Both the position numbers and the translations under genes were made by a program. From Microbacterium testaceum (GTDB taxonomy: Bacteria > Actinomycetota > Actinomycetes > Actinomycetales > Microbacteriaceae): 64,000 nt of DNA. The notes under the pieces are model-generated. The model saw only the letters and a list, made by a program, of their open reading frames with translations, did not search any database and had not been told where the DNA came from. This document shows, one piece after another, positions 1 through 8,166 of the stretch. Within the stretch, counting starts at the first letter, position 1; each line of letters begins with the position of its first letter. Where the stretch lies: NCBI RefSeq assembly GCF_006539145.1, contig NZ_BJML01000006.1, positions 62,001 to 126,000 of the forward strand. Reading direction: 5' to 3'.

Positions 1-100
1 GGTCACCGGGCTCGATGTTCTCTTCGCGGATGAGCTCTTCGAGCTCACGATCCAGGGTCGCGAGACCCCCGCTGTCGGGACTGTCGAGAGGCGTGCTCAT
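1..100 (-). CDS. DUF3039-family protein, N-terminal fragment cut by window edge
   Basis: Only the first 33 codons lie in the window, starting at an ATG whose complement is at 98-100. The visible residues include the stretch LDRELEELIREENIEPGD, which I recognise as the start of the small actinobacterial DUF3039 proteins (usually under 100 residues, function unknown, with a Cys pair further on that is not visible here). A TACACT box lies 8 bases before the ATG, compatible with a very short or absent leader. The assignment rests on recall of the family N-terminus. Confidence 0.6.
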   Translation of the reverse strand, partial: MSTPLDSPDSGGLATLDRELEELIREENIEPGD

Positions 101-151
101 GGAGAGCCAGTGTAGCCGCGGTCAGCCCCGAACGGTCGGCCGGGACCGAGG

Positions 152-1714
152 TCAGGTCGCTTCTGCGAACTCCATGAGGCGCGTTCCGCGGCGCTCGAAC
201 AGCGCCGCGCCGATGGCGACACCGGCCACGAGCACGATCGCTCCCGCACCGACGCCGACCCACAGGGCGATAATCGTGTCGACGGTCTCGCCGTTGATCG
301 CCTGCCAGGTCAGCCACGCGGCGGGCGACGCCGCGGCGATCGCGCCGACCATCACGAGGCCCTGGGCCACGACGCCGCCAGAGCCCGTGCGCTGCGGCTG
401 TTGGAAGGGGCTGTCGCCCGGCCGCGAGACCGCGTACGGCGCCACGACCGACGAGATGCTCGACAGGCCCAGACCGGCGAGGAACAGTGCCGCGCACACG
501 CCGACCATGGCGGGGAAGATCGCCCAGCGCCCGTGGGCCACGACGGCGAGCGGCAGCGTGACGGCGAGGATCGGGATGCCGATGAGCAGCACGGGCACGA
601 GACGCCCGATGCGGTCGGGAGCGCCGCGCATGCCGCTGGCGATGTGCATCCAGAGGGCGGTGGAGTCGTAGGCGAGGTCGTTGTGCGGCAGCCACCCGAA
701 GAACAACGCCATGATCGGCACCGGCAGCAGCACGGCGAGCTCGAACGGGACGCCCGCGACGAGCAGCGGCACCGTCGAGACGACGGCGGCGATCGGCACG
801 ATGATGACGTTGACGAGGTAACGGCGGTCGCGCAGCCAGTACGAGAGGCTGCGGGCGGCGACCGCTCCCCCGGGCGTGCCGGGAAGGATGGCGAACCACC
901 CGAGGCCTCCCCGCTCGCGCACGGCGACCGGTCGGCGGGTGGTGGTCAGCAGGACGTCGACGAGCACGAACCAGGCGAGCGCCAGCAGGACAACGGTGGC
1001 CAGCGCCACGACGAAGCTGCCGACGGCCGCTCCGGCCGAGGGAGCCAGGGCGATGCCCCATGCGGCGCCGATCGGCGTCCACGCGAGCACCTCGGCGGCC
1101 GAGGCGAGCTGCGAGGGCACGACACCCCGCCACTCGAGCGAACCGAGGAAGACACCCACCGGCACGACGACGACGAGCACCGCGATCAGGTACACGCCGA
1201 CGAGTTCACGCGACTGTCGCGGCCGCTGCACGAGGGCGCCGAGCGCCATGCTCACGCGAGCGAACAGCACGCAGGTGGCGAGGCCCAGGACGACGGATGC
1301 CACGCTCGCCCAGGCCGAGGCGCCGTGCGCGCCCCACGCGATGGCCAGGCTGACCCCGAGAACGAGAACCACCAGCACCGGCACGCTGAGGAATCCGGCG
1401 AGGAGCAGCGCTGCGGCCAGGGGCCGGGGCTCGGGACCGACGACGGCGAAACGTCGCGGGTCGAGGGGGTCGATCGAGGCGGTCACGGGAGGACCGACCG
1501 CGAAGCCGAGGGTCACCGCCGATCCCGCGAGAACGGTGACGACGGCCGTGGTGAGGGGGCTGGCATCCGCGAGACCGGCCGCGCTGCGGGCAGCTACGAC
1601 AGTGGCGGCGATCAGGATGACGATGCCGATGGCGCGCCGGAGGACTTCGCGCCGGTCGCCCCGGAGGGCGCCGAGCATCATCGCGAGTCTCAGGCGGAGA
1701 ACGTGTGCAACCAC
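152..1714 (-). CDS. ABC-exporter membrane subunit (putative permease)
   Basis: A 520-residue protein with about ten to twelve hydrophobic segments and no soluble domain. Its first 25 bases overlap the end of the upstream ABC ATPase gene, so the two are almost certainly co-translated and form one transporter, with this as the membrane half. The GTG at 1714 is the first start in frame; ATGs eleven and twelve codons later are alternatives. The sequence does not show the substrate. The family looks like the large actinobacterial ABC-2-like permeases paired with a CcmA-type ATPase. Being paired with an ATPase is certain, the export direction is inferred. Confidence 0.7.
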   Translation of the reverse strand: MVAHVLRLRLAMMLGALRGDRREVLRRAIGIVILIAATVVAARSAAGLADASPLTTAVVTVLAGSAVTLGFAVGPPVTASIDPLDPRRFAVVGPEPRPLAAALLLAGFLSVPVLVVLVLGVSLAIAWGAHGASAWASVASVVLGLATCVLFARVSMALGALVQRPRQSRELVGVYLIAVLVVVVPVGVFLGSLEWRGVVPSQLASAAEVLAWTPIGAAWGIALAPSAGAAVGSFVVALATVVLLALAWFVLVDVLLTTTRRPVAVRERGGLGWFAILPGTPGGAVAARSLSYWLRDRRYLVNVIIVPIAAVVSTVPLLVAGVPFELAVLLPVPIMALFFGWLPHNDLAYDSTALWMHIASGMRGAPDRIGRLVPVLLIGIPILAVTLPLAVVAHGRWAIFPAMVGVCAALFLAGLGLSSISSVVAPYAVSRPGDSPFQQPQRTGSGGVVAQGLVMVGAIAAASPAAWLTWQAINGETVDTIIALWVGVGAGAIVLVAGVAIGAALFERRGTRLMEFAEAT

Positions 1715-3726
1715 TCGAGGCCCTCCACGTCGCCGAGCCCACCGGACAGCTCCCGGAAGCGCTCTTCGAGCGTTCCTTCGCCGCGCACCTCGTCGACGGT
1801 GCCCTCGGCGAGCACCTGCCCCGACACGATGACGGCCACGCGGGAGCAGACGCGCTCGACGAGTTCCATGCCGTGGCTCGAGAGGATGACGGTGCCCCCG
1901 TGCTCGACGTAGGTGCTCAGGATGTCGAGGATCACGCCGCTCGACACGGGGTCGACGGCCTCGAACGGCTCGTCGAGCACGAGCAGACGCGGGGAGTGGA
2001 TCATGGCGCCCGCGAGCATGACCTTCTTGGTCATACCGGCCGAGTAGTCCGAGACCGGTCGCGACAGCGCCTCGACGAGGTCGAAGGCCCGGGCGAGGTC
2101 GGCGGTGCGGCTCTCGACGAGCGCCGCCGGGAGTCCGCGCAGCGCCCCGTAGTACGACAACAGCTGACGGCCGGTGAGCCGGTCGAAGGTGCGCAGCCGG
2201 TCGGGCAGCACGCCGATGAGCTTCTTGGCTTCGCGCGCACGCGTGGCCGCGTCGACGCCGTTGATCGTCACGGTGCCGCGATCGGGACGCAGGAGCCCCG
2301 CGATGATCGACAGGGTCGTGGTCTTGCCGGCGCCGTTCGGGCCGACGAGCCCGTAGAACGCGCCCGCGGGCACGGTGAGGTCGATCGCATCGACGGCGCG
2401 CAGCTCGCCGAAGCTCTTCGTGATCGTGCGCAGGACCAACGCCGGGACGGCGGTTTCGTCGTCGGATGCCGTGTGCACGTCGGCGGCGGCTTCCGCCCCG
2501 ACCACGGCGGGCACGAGCGCGCCGTCGACCGGGGTGGCGGACTCCTCCGGCTCGATGGGGGGCGCGAGATCGGCCGTGGCCGCGTCGACCACGGGGGTCT
2601 CTTCGTTCTCGGCGGCCGGAGTCGCCTCGAAAACGGCGGTCTCGGGCATGTCGGGCGACGCAGGAGCATCGACGGACTCGGACTCCGCGGAGTCGGGTGC
2701 GATCTCGTCGACGCGCACGTCAGCGGGAGTCGGGTCTTCGGTCTCGCTCTCGCCGTCGATGACGGAGGGCGAGGGGTCGGCGGGGCCGGTGCCAGCGGGA
2801 ACGTCATGCTCGAGAGGCGTCTCGGTGACGATCTCGACCGGGGGCGACACGGCGAGCAAAGTCGACGACTCGTCCTGCTCCGGCTCCTCTGCTGTGCGGG
2901 TCGGCGGTTGCTCGACCGCGACGTCGGCGGGAGTCGGATCGCCCACGGCCTGCACAGCAGAAGCCGCGGACGCGGGCAGCTCCTCGGCGGAGGCCTCGCC
3001 CGACGTGGCATCCGCCCCAGACGGAGCAGCGGGCGTCTCGGGCTCGAGGTCACCCCGCGCGTCGACGCCGTCCGCAGCGACCGGAGGCTCATCCGCGGTC
3101 TTTTCGTGACCGCCCTCTTCCGACCCGTCCGCCACGGGCAGAGGCGGGCGCGGCGGCACGACGATGTCGTCGGGCAGCAGAGGCGGGATGCCGGCGCTCG
3201 GCGCACCCGCGATGGCCGCAGCCTGCGACGTCTCGGCGGCCGGCGTCTCGGCCTTCGCCGCCTCGGCCTTCGCCGCCGCCGCCTTCGCGGCCGCCGTCTG
3301 GCGTGGAGCCGCGGGCTTCCGGGGAGTCGCGGGTTTCTTGGGCGCAGCGGGCTTCGCGGCCGCCGGCTTCGCAGCCGTCGACCCCGCAGCCTTGGATGCC
3401 GCCGTGGCGCGGGGCGCGGCCGGTTTCTTCGGCGCAGCGGGCTTCTTCGCCGCGGGCGTGCGGGCTGTCGTCCCCGAGCCCGAGGCAGCGCGGGCGGCGG
3501 TCGTTCGCGGAGCGCGCGGCTTGGGAGCCGGCTTCGGCGCCTCGGCAGAGTCGACTTCCTCTGCGCCGCTCGCGGTCGCCGCGGTCGGTCGGCGCGGTGC
3601 GCGGGGCGTGGTCGCCCGCGGCGTGCGGGGCGTGGGCGGAGGCGACGCCGAGGCTTCGGCGCTCGCCGACGCGCCCTCGGTATCTGCGGAGGACTTTTCG
3701 GGGGGCACCGGCAGCGACGCTGTCAT
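1690..3726 (-). CDS. ABC transporter ATP-binding protein with long Ala/Pro/Lys-rich N-terminal tail
   Basis: The last ~252 residues form a complete ABC ATPase: Walker A GPNGAGKTT, signature YSAGMTKK, Walker B LLVLDEP and an H-loop SSHGME. This is the CcmA-like class that energises ABC-2 exporters. The first ~427 residues are low-complexity. Roughly residues 60-180 are rich in AAKKPAAPKKP-like repeats resembling the tails of histone H1 or mycobacterial HupB, followed by an acidic Glu/Pro/Thr-rich stretch. Such a tail is not part of the normal ~240-310 residue family. The ATG at 3726 is chosen because a TAGTTT box ends six bases before it; a GTG one codon upstream is possible. The permease gene follows with a 25-base overlap. 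Confidence 0.82.
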   Translation of the reverse strand: MTASLPVPPEKSSADTEGASASAEASASPPPTPRTPRATTPRAPRRPTAATASGAEEVDSAEAPKPAPKPRAPRTTAARAASGSGTTARTPAAKKPAAPKKPAAPRATAASKAAGSTAAKPAAAKPAAPKKPATPRKPAAPRQTAAAKAAAAKAEAAKAETPAAETSQAAAIAGAPSAGIPPLLPDDIVVPPRPPLPVADGSEEGGHEKTADEPPVAADGVDARGDLEPETPAAPSGADATSGEASAEELPASAASAVQAVGDPTPADVAVEQPPTRTAEEPEQDESSTLLAVSPPVEIVTETPLEHDVPAGTGPADPSPSVIDGESETEDPTPADVRVDEIAPDSAESESVDAPASPDMPETAVFEATPAAENEETPVVDAATADLAPPIEPEESATPVDGALVPAVVGAEAAADVHTASDDETAVPALVLRTITKSFGELRAVDAIDLTVPAGAFYGLVGPNGAGKTTTLSIIAGLLRPDRGTVTINGVDAATRAREAKKLIGVLPDRLRTFDRLTGRQLLSYYGALRGLPAALVESRTADLARAFDLVEALSRPVSDYSAGMTKKVMLAGAMIHSPRLLVLDEPFEAVDPVSSGVILDILSTYVEHGGTVILSSHGMELVERVCSRVAVIVSGQVLAEGTVDEVRGEGTLEERFRELSGGLGDVEGLEWLHTFSA

Positions 3727-3732
3727 CACACC

Positions 3733-3738
3733 AAACTA
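3733..3738 (-). promoter_or_regulatory. Probable -10 box of a leaderless promoter (ABC ATPase)
   Basis: Read on the minus strand this is TAGTTT, followed by six bases and then ATG. No ribosome-binding site precedes the ATG. The spacing is that expected when transcription starts on the A of the start codon. The same arrangement recurs at several genes in the window. Confidence 0.4.
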
Positions 3739-4037
3739 CCAACCCCCTCCGACACCGACCGACGCCTGGTCGCGCGCCGCACACACTCACAGACAACAGG
3801 GGGACGGTAGACCCGCGCGAGACATCTCATCCGAACGACGGCCGTCCTCTCCGGCACCCCGGGCACGCATCCGCACGCCGCACGCTCGCCCCCTCGCGTG
3901 AGGCGCCGACGCACGGCGCTTCTGCGACCTCGGGAGACCGCTCCGGTGCCTCGCGCAACCCCGCGCCCGGGAGTCGGCGTCCGCGCCCTGCCGTCAAGCA
4001 CCCCCGCCCGGCTCGCCGAACGGGTGAGGATGGAGGC
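3739..4037. other. Gene-free divergent intergenic region
   Basis: About 300 bases between the divergent ABC ATPase and the 312-residue hypothetical gene. It is GC-rich and contains no recognisable RNA or repeat. The end nearest 4038 carries a GGAGG-like ribosome-binding site for the plus-strand gene. Reading frames that run across it have no family features. Confidence 0.5.
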
Positions 4038-4976
4038 ATGGCTGAGAAGGTGCACCGCATCCACACCCTGCCCGACGATGCCCCCTGGAAGGGCGGCCTC
4101 CCGCCGGTGGGCTCGGAGGAGCACCCGCGCACCATCCGCATGCTCGATCGTGTGCTGTCGGTCCAGCGCCCCGTCGTGCTCGCGCACCTGCGCAGCATTC
4201 GTCTGCGGCATCCGGATGCCACCGTCGACGACATCCTGAAGATCCTCGAGCGCCGCTATCTCGCGGCCGTCACCACCGGCGGAGCCGCCGTGGGCGCCAC
4301 CGCCGTCGTGCCCGGGATCGGCACGGGCGTCACACTGGCCCTGAGCGGCGTCGAGACGGTCGGCTTCCTCGAGGCGACCGCGCTCTACGCCCAGTCGGTC
4401 GCCGAGGTGCACGGCGTCGTCGTCGAAGACCCCGACCGCGGTCGCGCGCTGGTCCTGGCCCTCATGCTGGGTAAAGAAGGCATCGACCTCGTCTCGCAAC
4501 TGGCGTCTCAGGCCGCTGGCCGCGGAGTGTCCCGCTCCACCTACTGGGGTGAGATGGTGACGAAGACGCTGCCGCGCGCGATGATCGGTCCTCTCGTCGA
4601 CCGCCTCAAGACGACGTTCGTGCGCCAGTTCGCCACGCGCGGCGGCGCCTCGTGGATCGGCAAAGCCCTCCCCTTCGGCGTCGGCGCCGTGGTGGGTGGG
4701 GCGGGCAACCACCTGCTGGGCCGCCGCGTGCTCGTCAACGCCCGCCGTGCCTTCGGCGCTCCCCCGCGCGCGCTGCCCGCCGATCTCGAGCCCCAGCCGG
4801 GTGCGGAGCGTCTCGAGCGCACCGCGTTCGCCGGGGTGCGCCGCGCAGGCGGGGCCCTCGTGGGAGCGGGGCGCCGCACCGGCTCGGCCGCTCGAAAGGC
4901 CCTCCCCCGTCGCACACGCCGCACGGACGCGTCGGAGCTCGAGGCGAGCGGTGACGACGAGGCGGCGGCATCCTGA
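4038..4976 (+). CDS. Conserved hypothetical protein, possibly EcsC-like
   Basis: A 312-residue protein. The ATG at 4038 follows a GATGGAGGC ribosome-binding site; the frame stays open upstream but has no family features there. The N-terminus contains an HPDATVDDILKILERRY segment followed by a Gly/Ala/Val-rich stretch (GGAAVGATAVVPGIG) that could associate with membrane, then a helical middle part and a second Gly-rich hydrophobic patch near residue 215. The C-terminal third is Arg/Ala-rich and probably disordered. The glycine-rich hydrophobic pattern reminds me of EcsC-type proteins, but I cannot confirm this and no catalytic motif is visible. Confidence 0.6.
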   Translation: MAEKVHRIHTLPDDAPWKGGLPPVGSEEHPRTIRMLDRVLSVQRPVVLAHLRSIRLRHPDATVDDILKILERRYLAAVTTGGAAVGATAVVPGIGTGVTLALSGVETVGFLEATALYAQSVAEVHGVVVEDPDRGRALVLALMLGKEGIDLVSQLASQAAGRGVSRSTYWGEMVTKTLPRAMIGPLVDRLKTTFVRQFATRGGASWIGKALPFGVGAVVGGAGNHLLGRRVLVNARRAFGAPPRALPADLEPQPGAERLERTAFAGVRRAGGALVGAGRRTGSAARKALPRRTRRTDASELEASGDDEAAAS

Positions 4977-5041
4977 GTCTTCTCTTCTCTCATCGACACG
5001 GGTGCGTGCGCAAGACCTGCGCCGATGACGCGTCGGCGCGT

Positions 5042-5047
5042 TAGCCT
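5042..5047 (+). promoter_or_regulatory. Probable -10 box of a leaderless promoter (kinase at 5054)
   Basis: TAGCCT followed by six bases (CACCGC) and the ATG at 5054. No Shine-Dalgarno sequence is present between them, so translation is probably leaderless. Confidence 0.45.
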
Positions 5048-5053
5048 CACCGC

Positions 5054-6397
5054 ATGGGCGACCTCCTCGAACTTCTCGCTGTCTGGATGCCGCGTCAGCG
5101 CTGGTACGGAACGAAGGGCCGCGATCCGCTGCTGACTCCGGTGGCCGACTGGCCGATCGATGACGCCGATGCGCGCCTGCTGTTGGTTCGCGACGACGCC
5201 GTGCAGCCGGCGATCGTCTATCAGGTGCCCGTTGCGCGCAGGGCGGAGGGCTCGGTCCCCCCGGGGAGTCTGATCGGTCCGGCCGATGAGGGACGAGTGT
5301 GGACGGATGCCACGACAGACCCCGCCTTCACCGATGCGCTGTACACGCTGGTCACGGCGGGCGGCGAAGCCGGAACGGACGAGGACGGGTTCCGTGGCAT
5401 TCCCCTCGGGGCGGCCGACCGGCGTCCGCTGGCCTCGCGGATCACCGCTCGCGTGCTGAGCGGTGAGCAGTCGAACACCTCGATCATCTACCGTCCCGAC
5501 GACGACGAGGCGGGTGTCCCCGTCATCTGCAAACTGTTCCGACAGGTGAACCCGGGAATCAATCCCGACGTCGAGCTCCAGTCCGCCTTGGCGGCCGGCG
5601 GGGCCGCTTTCGTGCCCGGCGCCATCGGCGAGGTGCGCGGAGTCTGGATGACGCTCGAGGGTGTTCCGGTGAGCGGTTCGCTCGCCTTCGCGCAGGAGTT
5701 CTTCGAGGGCGTCGAAGACGCCTGGCGGGTCGCCCTCGACGCCGCCGCGGCCGGCGAGGACTTCTCGCAGCGCGCTTACGCGCTCGGAGCGAGCGTCGCC
5801 GGTATGCACGTGGCTCTGGCCGAGCGCTTCTCGACGCTCGCGCCGAGCGCCGCCGACCGATCGTCGGTGAACAACGCGTGGGAGCGCCGCCTCGCCATCG
5901 CGCTCATGGAGGTCCCCCAGCTGGCGCCGTACGCGGAGCAGATTCACCGGGTCTACGAACGTGCTCTCGAGACGCCGTGGCCGGACCTGCAGCGGGTTCA
6001 CGGCGATCTGCACCTCGGCCAGGTGCTCGACACCCCCTCGAACGGCTGGGTGCTGCTCGACTTCGAGGGTGAGCCGCTCCGCCCGATCACCGAGCGGCTG
6101 CAGCCCGATGTCGCCGTGCGCGATGTCGCCGGCATGCTGCGCTCGTTCGACTACGTCTCGGGTGCTGTCGCCGATGACGACGGCGCTGCCGTGCGCGCGT
6201 GGGTCATCGCGGCGCAGCAGGCCTTCCTCGACGGGTACGCCGACACGACCGGCCGTCCCCGCACCGACGACGACCCGCTGCTGAAGGCCTTCGAGCTCGA
6301 CAAGGCCGTCTACGAGGCCATCTACGAGACGCGCAACCGTCCGGACTGGGTGGGCATCCCCCTCGCGGCGATCGGGCGACTCGCGCCCCTGAGCTGA
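5054..6397 (+). CDS. Maltokinase / glucosamine kinase-like phosphotransferase
   Basis: A 447-residue protein of the Mak (maltokinase) fold. The N-terminal cap has the family hallmark RQRWYGTKGR near residues 17-26. The kinase lobe has the catalytic loop HGDLHLGQ (HGD at 316-318) and the metal-binding DFEGEP motif about 20 residues later, followed by ERLQPDVAVRDVAGMLRSFDY, which is typical of the family. Members phosphorylate maltose (GlgE pathway) or, in a related actinobacterial branch, glucosamine. None of the GlgE-pathway partners (treS, glgE, glgB) is next to it, so the substrate is open. It is probably a single-gene leaderless transcript ending at the terminator just downstream. Confidence 0.82.
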   Translation: MGDLLELLAVWMPRQRWYGTKGRDPLLTPVADWPIDDADARLLLVRDDAVQPAIVYQVPVARRAEGSVPPGSLIGPADEGRVWTDATTDPAFTDALYTLVTAGGEAGTDEDGFRGIPLGAADRRPLASRITARVLSGEQSNTSIIYRPDDDEAGVPVICKLFRQVNPGINPDVELQSALAAGGAAFVPGAIGEVRGVWMTLEGVPVSGSLAFAQEFFEGVEDAWRVALDAAAAGEDFSQRAYALGASVAGMHVALAERFSTLAPSAADRSSVNNAWERRLAIALMEVPQLAPYAEQIHRVYERALETPWPDLQRVHGDLHLGQVLDTPSNGWVLLDFEGEPLRPITERLQPDVAVRDVAGMLRSFDYVSGAVADDDGAAVRAWVIAAQQAFLDGYADTTGRPRTDDDPLLKAFELDKAVYEAIYETRNRPDWVGIPLAAIGRLAPLS

Positions 6398-6411
6398 CGA
6401 GACCCGTCACG

Positions 6412-6457
6412 ACGAAGAACGCCACCCCGCCTGATCGGGCGGGGTGGCGTTCTTCGT
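6412..6457. terminator. Bidirectional intrinsic terminator
   Basis: A perfect 20-base-pair stem (6412-6431 with 6438-6457) around a six-base loop. It lies between the convergent kinase gene and protease gene. The arms end in CTTCGT/ACGAAG rather than a long T tract, as is common in high-GC bacteria. Confidence 0.85.
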
Positions 6458-6470
6458 TCTGGTCAGCGGG

Positions 6471-8018
6471 TCAGCTCGTGGGCATGGAGCCCAGGGTGAC
6501 CTCGGCCGTCTTCTCCTGGCTTCCGCGGTTGTAGGTGACCTCGGCCTTGCTGCCGGCGGCGAGAGCGCGCACCTGAGCGGTCAGGTCGATGGAGTTCGTG
6601 ATCGGGATGCCGTTGAACTTGGTGATCACGTCCCCCTTCTGGAGCCCTGCGGCCTGTGCGGCGCCGCCGCTCGAGACGTCGGCGATGTAGGCACCGGTCG
6701 TGGTCGCTCCCTGGATGGAGGCGGCATCCTGAACCGAAGCGCCCAGCAGACCGTGCGAGGCGGAGCCGTTGTCGATGATCTCCTGCGAGACGCGCTTGGC
6801 GATGTCGGAGGGGATCGAGAAGCCGACACCGATGTTGCCCGACTGTCCGCCCGACGAGGATCCGCCGGCGCTCGCAATGGCGACGTTGATGCCGATCAGC
6901 TTGCCCTGGTTGTCGACGAGGGCGCCACCGGAGTTGCCGGGGTTGATGGCGGCGTCGGTCTGGATGACCGCGATCTTGATGGTCTGGTTGGTCGACTGCT
7001 GCTGCTGACCCTGACCGAAGTCGAAGCGGAACGGGCTCTCCTGGCCGGGCTCCTGCTGCTGCTGGTCGGATCCGTCGCTCGGGGCGGCCGAGGACGCGAC
7101 CTGGATCGAACGGTTCAGCGCGCTGACGATACCCGTGGTGACCGTGTTCGGCAGGTCGAGCGGGGCGCCGACGGCGATGGTGTTGTCGCCGACGTTGAGC
7201 TTCGACGAGTCGGCCCACTCGATCGGGGTCAGGCCCGAGGCGTTGTCGAGCTTGATGACCGCGAGGTCGTAGGTGGGGTCGGTCCCGACGACCTTGGCCG
7301 CGTAGACCTTGCCGTCGGAGGTGGTGACCGAGATCTTCGCGCTGCCGCTCTGGCCGTCGAGGGTGACCACGTGCGTGTTGGTGAGCACGTAGCCGTCCTG
7401 GCTGAGGATGACGCCCGAACCGGTGCCGCCCGACTGCCCGGCCGTGGCGCTGATGGTCACGACGCTGGGGACGACCTTCGCGGCGACCGCGGAGGTGTTG
7501 TTCACGCTGTCGGGGTTGTTGACCGTGATGGCCTGCGGTCCCGAGGCGACGGACGAGTTCGACCCGCCCCAGAGGGTGAGGCCGGCGTAGGTGCCGCCGA
7601 GGCCCGCACCACCGCCGACGAGGGCAGCCGCGACCAGCAGGGCGGCGATCCGAGGCGCGGAACCCTTCTTGCGGGGAGCGGTGGATGCCGAGGACGGCAT
7701 CGCGAGCGTGGGGTGCGCGTCGGTCGCGGCGGGGCCGAAGGCCTGGCCGGTCGGCGAGGTGGCGCCCGAGGGGGCCGAGGCGTAACCGGGCTGCTGGGGC
7801 GCGGCTCCGGCGTGGGGCGCGGCACCCGCCGCGGGCGGCGGCCAGGCCGCGGCGGCCGAGGCCGGCGAACGCGTGGGCACCGGCGGCACGTCGTAGCGCG
7901 GCACCGCGGGGGTGGTGGACTCGGGCTGCGGCGACGCGGGAACGGCGCCGTTCGCGGCGGAGTTGTCGAGGTGGCTGTTGTGGTCGCCCGCGGGGCGGTT
8001 GTCCGTGTTGTCGCTCAT
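6471..8018 (-). CDS. HtrA/DegP-type trypsin-like serine protease with PDZ domain
   Basis: A 515-residue membrane-anchored protease for envelope protein quality control. Residues 1-118 are a Pro/Ala-rich cytoplasmic segment, ~121-147 a transmembrane helix after RKKG, ~175-400 a chymotrypsin-fold domain with catalytic His216 (TNTHVV), Asp251 (TYDLAV) and Ser363 (GNSGG), and ~415-505 a PDZ domain. An unusual Gln-rich insertion (residues 317-345) sits inside the protease domain. The ATG at 8018 is chosen because AAGGAG lies seven bases upstream; an in-frame start 18 codons earlier lacks this. It is transcribed alone and divergently from the aminotransferase. Confidence 0.9.
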   Translation of the reverse strand: MSDNTDNRPAGDHNSHLDNSAANGAVPASPQPESTTPAVPRYDVPPVPTRSPASAAAAWPPPAAGAAPHAGAAPQQPGYASAPSGATSPTGQAFGPAATDAHPTLAMPSSASTAPRKKGSAPRIAALLVAAALVGGGAGLGGTYAGLTLWGGSNSSVASGPQAITVNNPDSVNNTSAVAAKVVPSVVTISATAGQSGGTGSGVILSQDGYVLTNTHVVTLDGQSGSAKISVTTSDGKVYAAKVVGTDPTYDLAVIKLDNASGLTPIEWADSSKLNVGDNTIAVGAPLDLPNTVTTGIVSALNRSIQVASSAAPSDGSDQQQQEPGQESPFRFDFGQGQQQQSTNQTIKIAVIQTDAAINPGNSGGALVDNQGKLIGINVAIASAGGSSSGGQSGNIGVGFSIPSDIAKRVSQEIIDNGSASHGLLGASVQDAASIQGATTTGAYIADVSSGGAAQAAGLQKGDVITKFNGIPITNSIDLTAQVRALAAGSKAEVTYNRGSQEKTAEVTLGSMPTS

Positions 8019-8166
8019 GGGATGCTCCTTGTTCCAGGTGCTTCTACGATGACCACCGATCCTGTGGACCACCTATGACGGGCGTGGGCCGTCTCTATGG
8101 GTCTAGCAGGAGAGACCCGCGTGGCATTCCCGCTTGCGTTGCGCGGGGGTGCGGCATCCTGGATGC

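Noticed and set aside
1705..3810. 701-codon plus-strand frame opposite the ABC ATPase
   Set aside because: Mirrors the low-complexity tail of the ATPase gene; no family features, and the minus strand has Walker and signature motifs.
6444..8078. Long plus-strand frame (544 codons) across the protease gene
   Set aside because: Antisense shadow of the HtrA-type gene, composed of Gly/Asp/Arg-rich low-complexity sequence without motifs.
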